Shown piece after piece: positions 56,461 through 64,000 of a stretch of 64,000 nucleotides of DNA. The translations under genes and the position numbers were made by a program. The stretch spans positions 146,709,317-146,773,316 of the forward strand of contig CM037584.1 in NCBI GenBank assembly GCA_021018995.1, written 5' to 3'. How positions within the stretch are numbered: position 1 is the first letter of the stretch; every line of letters starts with the position of its first letter. This stretch comes from Chloranthus sessilifolius (Eukaryota; Streptophyta; Magnoliopsida; Chloranthales; Chloranthaceae). The notes beneath the pieces are model-generated. The model ran no database searches. It saw only the letters and a program-made list of their open reading frames with translations, and was not told the DNA's origin.

Positions 56461-57821
56461 CTTGATCATGCTCGCCTTCGAAAGGATCGATAGGCTCTTC
56501 CATGAACGAATCATGCGTTTGAATGGGTCGTGTAACCCAAGTCGCCTTCCCTTATCAACCTCAATCTCTTGATCAAGTGGCCCACCTTGCCACATCTAAA
56601 CAACCCCGGTTCCTACTTAGCAATACGTAACCGAACGTGAGGCTTGCCACACTTGGCACAAGTCTCTCGAGGTGCGGAAGAAACTGTACGAGAACCCTGT
56701 GTGACGGTAGCGCCAGTAGACATGGCAGGGCTCTCATAGCATAAAGGTCTCCCCGACGCAAGTAGTGGAAATCTCTGTTGGTTGTGCTGCTGCGCCGGTC
56801 TTCCGAAACCTCCCTGGAACTGTGGTCTCTGATTTTGGGCCACGAACCTCGGCTTTTTATTCACCGGTTCGTAGTTCCCCGTTCTTCCTTGATCATTGCT
56901 TCCTCTTTGTTGCTCTCTCTGTCTATATCTGTTGTTAGTTTCCTCTTCCACAACTAGTGCCTTGCTCATGACCTCTTCATAGGTCCTCAACTGAAATGGA
57001 GCTACTCCTCCTCTAACCTCAGGCTTCAAGCCTTGCTGAAACCTCTTTGATTTCATCACGTCGGTGGCGACGTAATCAGGAGCAAAATGGGCGAGTCATA
57101 GAAACTCCACTCCGTATTCTCTCACATTCATCCTCCCTTGCACTAATTGTAGAAACTGAATCTCCATTTGGTTTCTCACCACCTCTGGAAAATACTATTT
57201 GTTGAACTCCTCAACAAACTCCTCCCAAGTCCATGGCAACTCTGGGGTCTCCTGGGCCCTATTCCGTATCACGAACTTCCACCAAGGCCTAGCCTCCCCA
57301 TCTAGCATGTAGGCTGCCCATCTAACACTCTCATCTTCCATGCATGTCAGCACGCTGAATACTTTCTCCATTTTCATCAACCAATTTTCTGCTGCCATCG
57401 TGTCTGCCTGCCCAGAAAATGTAAGAGGTCTCATCCTCCTAAACTCAGTAAAATACGAAGGCACAGGCAATGTAGGTCCTACAGGTGGTGTAGGTGGTTG
57501 CTGCTCTCTTGCTGCATGAGCTGTAAAGGATGCGGCTTGTTGTGTCATGGCAGCTGCCATAGTCTCCATGGTGTGCATCATTCTTTGGCGCTCCTCTCTA
57601 TCTTCCTGTCTTTCTCTCACTCTCTCCTGTTCTCTCAGATCTTGATCCTGACGATCTCGATCCTCTTCCTCTTGTTGTCTACTACTGTTGCCCCCTGGGG
57701 CTTCACTCCTTCCCAAGGGTACTCGATTGGTAGGAGAGATGTAATCATCTCCACTACGTAAACTTCTCTGTTGGCCTCCTCTCGGTCGGCCTTTTCCCCT
57801 AGATGACATTCGCGGCTGCAT
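56444..57821 (-). pseudogene. gag: Degenerate gag of element E
   Basis: ATG 57821 (MQPRMSSRGKGRPRGG). A long open N-terminal run to 57195 includes a charged Arg/Glu/Gln-rich region (possible coiled coil) and the capsid start FRRMRPLTFSGQADTM. A stop follows in the FNKQYF region; later runs give MKSKRFQQGLKPEVRGG and a linker. The first zinc knuckle is broken by a frameshift (CAKCGKPH then out of frame) and the second is partial (FRCGKVGHLI). It ends in the intron-like segment. Same gag as D, with CAG codons where D has TAG. Confidence 0.85.
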
Positions 57822-57898
57822 TTGAAACTAAGGTTTTGTTAGCAGAAGTCCCTATGTTCTGACAAAATGAATGATTGTCAGATTTGCTAAAAGAAATT

Positions 57899-57910
57899 GC
57901 TTTGATACCA
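57899..57910 (-). other. Primer binding site of element E
   Basis: GCTTTGATACCA on the plus strand, that is TGGTATCAAAGC on the element strand, the same A variant as in D. Confidence 0.9.
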
Positions 57911-57912
57911 AC

Positions 57913-60442
57913 TATGGCATCCCGGATTTCGACACCCCGAAACTCGTGCCATAAGCACGATCATCTTGACTATGCCCCTTGACTACGCATGGAACACTGG
58001 TATATCAAGCAACACTAATGGAAAGAACATAAATAGAACTGCGAAATAAATCACCATTTAATTATTACTCAAAAGACAGTTCTACCTTCATGCCTCTGCA
58101 TGAATGGACAACCGGCCCGAATCATCGATAACAGCTGATCATCAAGGATGGTTCGCCCAAAAGATTAATCCCAACATTTATTTACATTGTTTAATAAAAA
58201 ATAAGGCTTGACATACCAAGCCGTACCAAATACGCTCACAAAACTCTCAAAGGTGCACAACGGAGTCCTCTAGAAGAAGTCCTCCGGAGGCGGCTCCAAC
58301 TCGTCACCAGGCGCAAGGTCCGACTCACCAGGGTCAACGTCCCCTGAAGCCTCAGCAGCTGCTAATAGTGGACCTGCGACGTATAGTCTAAAGGGTGAGC
58401 TACATCATAGCTCAATAGGGAACAAAACACAGTGAACATATAAATTAAAACTCACATATTTTCCATGATATGTCATGCATGATGTATCTATGCAATTACT
58501 GAGAAAAACAGTCGAAAAGCATCACCTTTTACTGGTAGTTTACACATGTCTTTTAATTACTCATGAATGATACTGACTAGGCCTAAAGCAAAACTTAACC
58601 TTTCAACTTAAGTAATCCCCGAGCAATATAGCATCGAGCCCCGATGAGATACCCTTCATCGTTATCTATATAGACAGTTTTAAACGTATTCCCTGGGAAT
58701 ACAATTAGTACCCAAGCCCCTTTCCCCTGGGGATCGGTGGCAGGGTTTCAACTTGTCTCAATTCAACACAGGGTGTGCTTATGTCTGGATATGCCTCGAC
58801 CGGCTTACGGTTTTGTCTTCGGTCACGGATATCCTACCGCGTCAGTCGTGGGTATCCCGCCACGTCGGTGGGGTATCCTATCAAACCTCAAATAATAAAA
58901 ATATCAGGTGCTTTACATATAGTTATTCACCGTGTAAGTGTGGTATCTTATATCAGTTAGGCCCTATCAGACATTATTCAATCCTAGATACATCCCTGGG
59001 ATGTATCTATTCACTTGCATCACACCTGATGCTCTTATTAAATCACTTCCTCATCCCCTGGGGATGGCTCATCATTATATACTCTTATTGGTGTCACTCA
59101 CACATAATTTTCACAAATCTTTAAGCAATAAAACAATTTTCAATTTGATTCTATATCACTACATACATGCTCTTGCAAATTAAAGTACATGTTCAAGGTG
59201 TTCCCTACCTCAAATCTCTGATAATTCACGCATCAAGGTCCCACGTGGCTCCTTGTGCCCATGATCATACGTACTACCTATGGTACAACATAACACATGC
59301 AACACATCATTAAAGATATAATAAGGAAGGACCAAGACCCCCCGAGAATCTTGAAGTCAAACTAAAAAGTCAACAAATTTTAAGTCAGTCAATTAATCGA
59401 ACTCCAAGATTAATTAATCGAAATTGATTTGATTAATCGATTCCCAAAATCGATTAATTGAAATTTAAAATTGATTAATCGATTCCCAAATTTGATTAAT
59501 CGAGATCCCCATTCGATTAATCGAATCCCACATCGATTAATCGAAATTCTCTAATCTATCAATTCGATTCTCAATTCGAGTAATCGAATTCCCAAAATCG
59601 ATTAATCGATCCCAAATCGATTAATCAAAATTCGAAATCGATTAATCGAAATCCCATTTTGACTAGTCGATTTCCCCAGGTCACTTTCCTCCAGCCACTG
59701 GAGGTTCCCAGTCGATTAATCGACACCAAAATCGATTAATCAAAATCCAAAGTCGATTAATCGAAACTCAGTTCAATTAATCGAATTCGGGTTCTTTGAC
59801 TTTTCAACTTCTTGGCAAAAATCGATTAATTGAAACCTGATTTCAATTAATCGATTTGGCCAGATTCAACCCCCCTTTGGGCTGTTCTTCCAAATCTTTT
59901 CCTACTCTTTTTCCTTCATTTTTCTAAGTACTTAATCTATCATTTAAAACATTTTTGACTGAATTTAAACCTCTATAACCTATGCATTAAATTTACAAAA
60001 TTTTACCTTCAATCAATCTCAAATTGATATGGTCAAAGGGGTTGGAAAGGCTAGGGTTCCAGCTTTGGCTTGAACGGATCCTTCGTGTCGAATCGGCCTT
60101 TTAAATGCTTGAATTCCCCTTCCAAACACCCACCATTACTCCTTGCATTAATTATGCTCTCCTCTCTCTCTCTTCTTTACTCTCTCTCAACAACCAAACT
60201 AAAAAACTAGGGCTATTAAACCCTTTTATTTCTCTTTCAACCCGTGTGTTAAGCACATACATCAGAAGTAGGTGTATGTAGTTCTTGATTTCGTCACGTT
60301 CCACACAGTTACTTAAATTCTCACATCTCATCCGTTAATCTTATCCTAAGTTAACTTGTGAACTCTTACATGGTCAAACCTATGACCAGTTAGGCACGAT
60401 TCCCGAGGTCACTATTTAACTCTGAATTTTTAGGATATTACA
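57913..60442 (-). repeat. 5' LTR of element E
   Basis: 2530 bp; the inner end has decayed from TGTGACAG to TATGGCAT. TCGATTAATCGA cluster at about 59388-59850. Hairpin at 58396-58414 with a perfect 7-bp stem. Acidic reading frame 58373-58270 on the minus strand. Colinear with the 3' LTR with few indels. Confidence 0.94.
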
Positions 60443-61854
60443 GAGCATATCCATGAACTACAGATAAAAGACCCGGCGCTAACAAAGATTCGTCAAGATG
60501 TAACTGAAGGCATTGGATTTGAGTTTTCGATCAAGGAGGATGGTTCCTTATTGTTCAAGGGCCGTCTTTGCATTTCGGATAATGCCGATCTGTAGTGAAC
60601 AATTCTGGATGAATCACACAAATCAAGCTATGCTATCCACCCAGGAAGCACAAAGATGTATCAAGATTTGAAAAAGAATTACTGGTGGAAAGGCTTGAAA
60701 CAAGATGTGGCAGAGTAAGTGTCACGGTGTTTGACGTGCCAGCAAGTCAAGATCGATCATAGACACCCCGTAGGTCTATTGCAGCCTCTACCTATACCAG
60801 AATGGAAGTGGGAATCGATCTCTGTGGACTTCAACGTTGGGTTACCACGTACTGCAAAGAAGTATAATGCCATTTGGGTAGTGGTCGATCGATTGACCAA
60901 GTCAACACACTTCTTGCCTTACAACACGATGTACACGGCGGGAAGACTGGCAGAGCTGCATTTGAAGGAGATTGTCCGTTTGCATGGGATTCCGAGTAGC
61001 ATTGTTTCAAACCGTGACCCATTATATACATCAAAATTTTGGAAGAAATTTTAAGAAGGAATGATTTGACGCAAGATTCCATCCACAAATGCAGAAGCGA
61101 GCAGAGGGTCAATCAGATCATTGAGGACATGCTTAGGGCATGTATGTTAGAATTACAAGGATCATGAGATCAGCACCTACCCTTGACTGAGTTCGCATAT
61201 AACAATAGCTTTCAGACGAGCATTGGGATGGCACCATATGAAGCACTTTATGGATGGCGATGTAGATCGCCCATCAATTGAGAAGAAACCGAGGAGAAAT
61301 TTGTTTTGGGACCCAAGATACTTGAAGATAATGCCACCTATGTTCGTATGATAAGGGCAAAACTCAAAGCGGCTCAGAGCAGACAGAAAAGCTACGCCGA
61401 TATCAAGCGGACGAGTGTAGACTTCAAGGTGGGTTAACACGTGTTTGTGAAAGTGTCACCTATGAAGGGGGTGATGAGATTTGGAAAGAGAGGAAAGCTA
61501 AGTCCCCACTATCTTGGACCATTTGAAGTTTTGGGTCGAGTAGGGGAAGTTGCTTACCACATTGGATTGCCACCGTTATTTGATCAGGTACATAATGTGT
61601 TCCATGTATCTATGCTCAGGAAGTACCTTAACGACCCTGATCACGTATTGAGCGGTCAATCATTTGAGATGCATGAGGACATGACTATGATCGAAGAGCC
61701 AGTGGAGATTTTAGATCGAAAGGAACAAGTGTTGCGAACAAAAGTGATTCCATTAGTACTGGTTCGATGGAAGCATCATCCGACCGAGGAAGCTACATGG
61801 GAACGAGAGGCCGACGTGAAAGAACAATATCCGGACTTGTTTGCGACAGCTTGA
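60443..61854 (+). pseudogene. pol: pol of element D, second part: integrase and chromodomain
   Basis: Integrase zinc-binding module [11 protein letters not shown] ... CLTCQQVK (about 60640-60747), then SVDFNVGLPRT (first Asp) and VSNRDPLYTSKFW, in which the second catalytic Asp is changed to Asn. The region holding the catalytic Glu is frame-broken (about 61075-61110). [20 protein letters not shown] follows, then a final open run 61441-61854 with the GPY/F module (HYLGPFEVLGRV), HNVFHVSMLRKYL and a well-kept chromodomain (IPLVLVRWKHHPTEEATWE). There is no intron at the position where C has one. Chromodomains of this kind are thought to steer integration to heterochromatin. Confidence 0.88.
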
Positions 61855-61901
61855 GAGTCAAAAATTGTATCACTGCAAGCATGTTTGTGGATTTAGATTA
61901 C

Positions 61902-62160
61902 ATGTTGTAATTCAATGTCGATCTTTTGATCAGTTCATTCAAAGAGAAACAATTTTATTCACATAGCGTTCTAAGTTAAATGTCATGATGATGTATTTTG
62001 TAGAACCAATGACCAACTGGTCAAAATTATATGTTGTAATTCAATGTCGATCTTTTGATCAGTTCATTCAAAGAGAAACAATTTTATCCACATAGCGTTC
62101 CTAAGTTAAATGCCGTGATGATGTATTTTGTAGAAACAATGACCAACTGGTCATAGTTTA
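61902..62160 (+). repeat. 129-bp tandem duplication downstream of D chromodomain
   Basis: ATGTTGTAATTCAATGTCG starts at 61902 and again at 62031; the copies differ at few positions. Not present in E at the matching place. Otherwise 61855-62212 is noncoding. Confidence 0.85.
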
Positions 62161-62212
62161 CCAAGAGAAATCAAGGAGACATGAAAAGTTTTAAATCTGA
62201 AGAATCAGATCA

Positions 62213-62805
62213 AAACTGATTAATCGATTTTGGTCGATTAGTCGACTAGCATGCGCCAGTGAGTGGAAATTTAATGAGGAATCCGGAAATGAAAGAAGTG
62301 AAAATTTGATTAATCGATTTTAGTTTCGATTAATCAATTTTAGATTTTGATTAATCGATCTAGAGATTCGATTAATCGATAACTTAAGAATTTTGGAAAA
62401 TTTTGAAGAATTTTATACGATTTTGATTTATCGAAGAAGAATTCAATTTATTGATTTGGGATTTCGACTAATCGATCTGGAAGATCAATTAATCGAGTCA
62501 CTGAGGAATTGGGAAAATTTTGAAGAAACCTCACGATTTCTACTAATCGAAGTAAAATTCGATTAATCGATTTTAGAATTTTGATTAATCGAAGTGAATT
62601 TCGATTAATCGACTGGCTCATACCAGTGAGCTCGAAAACTTAAAAATTTTAATGACTACGATTTCGATTAATCGAAATGAGTTTGATTAATCGATTTTGA
62701 GTTTCGATTAATCAATTTTGGAAATTGATTAATCAATTTCGCGCGGCTGAACCTAGTTTTGAAACTCGATTAATCAATTTTGCAAATCGATTAATCGAAC
62801 CGGGG
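62213..62805. repeat. Internal TCGATTAATCGA cluster of element D
   Basis: Irregular copies of the same palindrome as the D LTR, with GCATGCGCCAGTGAGTGG (about 62250) and CATACCAGTGAGCTCG (about 62622). It lies between pol and the TATA box of the third gene, as in E and C. Confidence 0.88.
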
Positions 62806-62807
62806 CC

Positions 62808-62820
62808 TATATATATAAAT
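62808..62820 (+). promoter_or_regulatory. TATA box of the D third gene
   Basis: CCTATATATATAAAT, about 230 bp upstream of ATG 63046. A donor-like CTAAG|GTAAAA lies in the leader near 62970. Same layout as in E. Confidence 0.65.
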
Positions 62821-63045
62821 CGAAGGGATTTTTTCCCCATTTGAAATCATTTGGAGTTTTTCCTTGCGCGCCTTCTTCTTCTTCTTCTCCAACCGACAGA
62901 GCAACCTGGGGTTTTTGGGCATTTCGAATCAATTTCGGATCGAAATCGCGTGACATTGGGTCGAATACCTAAGGTAAAACCCTAGTTTTCGCTTCTTTTC
63001 CATTTCAAACTACATAAACCCTAGTTTTGGTGAATTTTCACCAAG

Positions 63046-64000
63046 ATGCTGCCTAAAACCCGATTGTCTTCGAAGAAGGCAACATCCAAACTCCCGGTCT
63101 GACGTAAGAACGCCGCACCGCCACCACCTACCCCATCACCGGTGAGGACTCCGTCACCGTCGGCATCGGATACCACATCCGGTTCGACGAGCGCGTCTTT
63201 GCGCGAGTCTTCACCAATGCCACCACCACCCACCAATGTACTCCAACCCAACGAGTGGTGGGCGGCTAAGACTTTTGAAATCGAGTACATTAGTGATGAA
63301 ACCCTATTTACAAACCCCGATGTATCGGGAGAGACCCAATGGGCTCGAAATTACCTTGTAAAGGCCGATCTCGGCAATATTTTGAAACCAATCTGCGGGT
63401 CCTACTACCCTATATTTGTCCGACTATTTTACCAAGGGCTGACGGACGGACCTACGGACGACATAGTCACGACCAAGATAGAGGGTCGTGACTACACTTT
63501 CACTCGTCGCCACATCCACGAGGTCTTAGAGTGCCATTTGGACTTTGTACCCGAGACCACCCTCTTCCCACCCTTTGAGGAAGAGGTGAGATTTGAAGAA
63601 ATAATGACTCGGATGACAAATGGGAAAAAGGGGTCGGGATCGTCCATTAGGAGGGTCGACCTTCCCCATTACATGTGGATGCTTGATTCCATAATCAAGT
63701 GCAACCTTTACCCGCTATGTCATGACACCGAGAGGGTGGATAAAGTGCAGCAGGCACTTTACGCGACCTTCTGTGGCCGTTGGTTTGACGCCACCATGAT
63801 CATCCTGGAGGGGATGAGATATATTAAGGGGAAGTTGATGAAGGACAATCTAAGGCCCAAAGAAAAAATGCCCTATGCTCGGCTCATCTCGAGCATGCTG
63901 GAGTGTTACTCAAACACTCCAGAATACACTATATCGCCTCATGAGGAGAGGGCTACGGTCCGAGTGAAGACGTTCTCAAACTCTTCATGGGGTCGTAGTT
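63046..64000 (+). CDS. Third gene of element D, Transposase_32-like protein (partial, one stop)
   Basis: ATG at 63046 (MLPKTRLSSKKATSK), matching the E start. One stop at 63100-63102, then an uninterrupted frame from 63103 to the window edge (about 299 codons): Pro/Ser-rich segment, NEWWAAKTFEIEY, QWARNYL, YYPIFVRLFYQGL, IEGRDYTFTRRHIHEVLEC, LPHYMWMLDSIIKCNLYPL, TFCGRWFDATMIILEGMRYI and MPYARLISSMLECY. The conserved core is complete; the proline-rich and coiled-coil C-terminus known from E lies beyond the window. It is much better preserved than the gag and pol of the same element. It may represent a sense accessory gene under its own promoter. DNA- or RNA-binding is possible from the basic N-terminus but not shown. 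Confidence 0.8.

Larger units (their letters stand above)
48498..60442 (-). mobile_element. Tekay/Del-like chromovirus 'E', nested in D
   Basis: Bounded by TGTGACAGCC (48498) and GGATATTACA (60442). Target duplication GAACA (48493-48497) / GAGCA (60443-60447), one base decayed; the D reading frame continues across the join. On its own strand: 5' LTR 57913-60442, primer site, gag, intron-like segment, protease, RT, RNase H, a deleted integrase core, GPY/F and chromodomain, palindrome cluster, TATA box, third gene, polypurine tract, 3' LTR 48498-51000. Its two LTRs look very similar by eye, making it one of the younger insertions here. Confidence 0.94.
42500..64000 (+). mobile_element. Tekay/Del-like chromovirus 'D' with a third gene (runs off the window)
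   Basis: Plus-strand element: 5'-truncated LTR, primer site, gag, intron-like segment, protease, RT, RNase H, first part of integrase (to 48497), element E, rest of integrase and chromodomain (60443-61854), palindrome cluster, TATA box and third gene (63046 onward). The 3' LTR lies outside the window. It belongs to the same family as E (same LTR modules, TCGATTAATCGA clusters and third gene) but is more decayed, consistent with E having inserted into it. Confidence 0.9.

Overview
The window is plant nuclear DNA from a repeat-rich region. I find no host gene, tRNA, rRNA or CRISPR array. Almost all of it is Ty3/gypsy LTR retrotransposons inserted into one another: tRNA-Met-type primer sites (TGGTATCAGAGC), gag zinc knuckles, FVDD reverse transcriptase and a C-terminal chromodomain mark Tekay/Del-like chromoviruses, beside a Tat/Ogre-like element, an Athila-like remnant and small hAT and CACTA MITEs. 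The species cannot be told from the sequence.

Layout. 1-2091 is AT-rich flank with an inverted repeat and a CACTA-type MITE. 2097-29738 is one insertion flanked by the duplication CTAAA. It is a tandem LTR-gag-LTR-gag-LTR-gag-LTR array of a gag-only (TR-GAG-like) element, and its last LTR is split by a full-length minus-strand chromovirus, here 'C' (16886-29432, TSD TATTT). 30552-37784 is a Tat/Ogre-like element (LTR, primer site, gag) holding a solo chromovirus LTR (33001-35535, TSD AAGAG). It is cut by an Athila-like LTR with a decayed internal region (37785 to about 42500). From about 42500 to the window end runs a plus-strand chromovirus 'D', interrupted in its integrase region by a close relative on the minus strand, 'E' (48498-60442, TSD GA[A/G]CA).

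What stands out. The three pol-bearing chromoviruses (C, D, E) share an architecture I do not know from described Tekay elements. (1) A GT...AG, AT-rich, frame-breaking segment of about 140-160 bp lies between the gag zinc knuckles and the protease; removing it restores the frame, and reading through it gives a stop within a few codons, as if splicing sets the Gag to Gag-Pol ratio. The 5' GT is lost in E. (2) A third sense gene lies between the chromodomain and the 3' LTR. It resembles the plant 'putative transposon protein' (Transposase_32-like) domain and has its own TATA box about 200-240 bp upstream of its ATG. (3) Directly upstream of that TATA box is a cluster of a short palindromic motif, and the same family-specific motif also clusters inside that element's LTR: TCGATTAATCGA in D and E, CTCGCGCGAGCGAG-like in C. 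The gag-only array and the solo LTR carry TCGATCGA clusters at the same LTR position. (4) All the LTR families share a hairpin (TGAGCTN...NAGCTCA) with one covarying pair, just before a conserved ACGTCRCAG|GT site and a short acidic reading frame.

Working picture (inference): a chromovirus lineage with a spliced Gag-Pol and a separately promoted accessory protein whose promoter shares a palindrome cluster with the LTR, plus gag-only derivatives that keep the LTR modules but no pol. Every copy here is broken by stops, frameshifts or deletions, so these are fossils. The largely open third gene in D (63046 to the window end) is the best preserved coding stretch.
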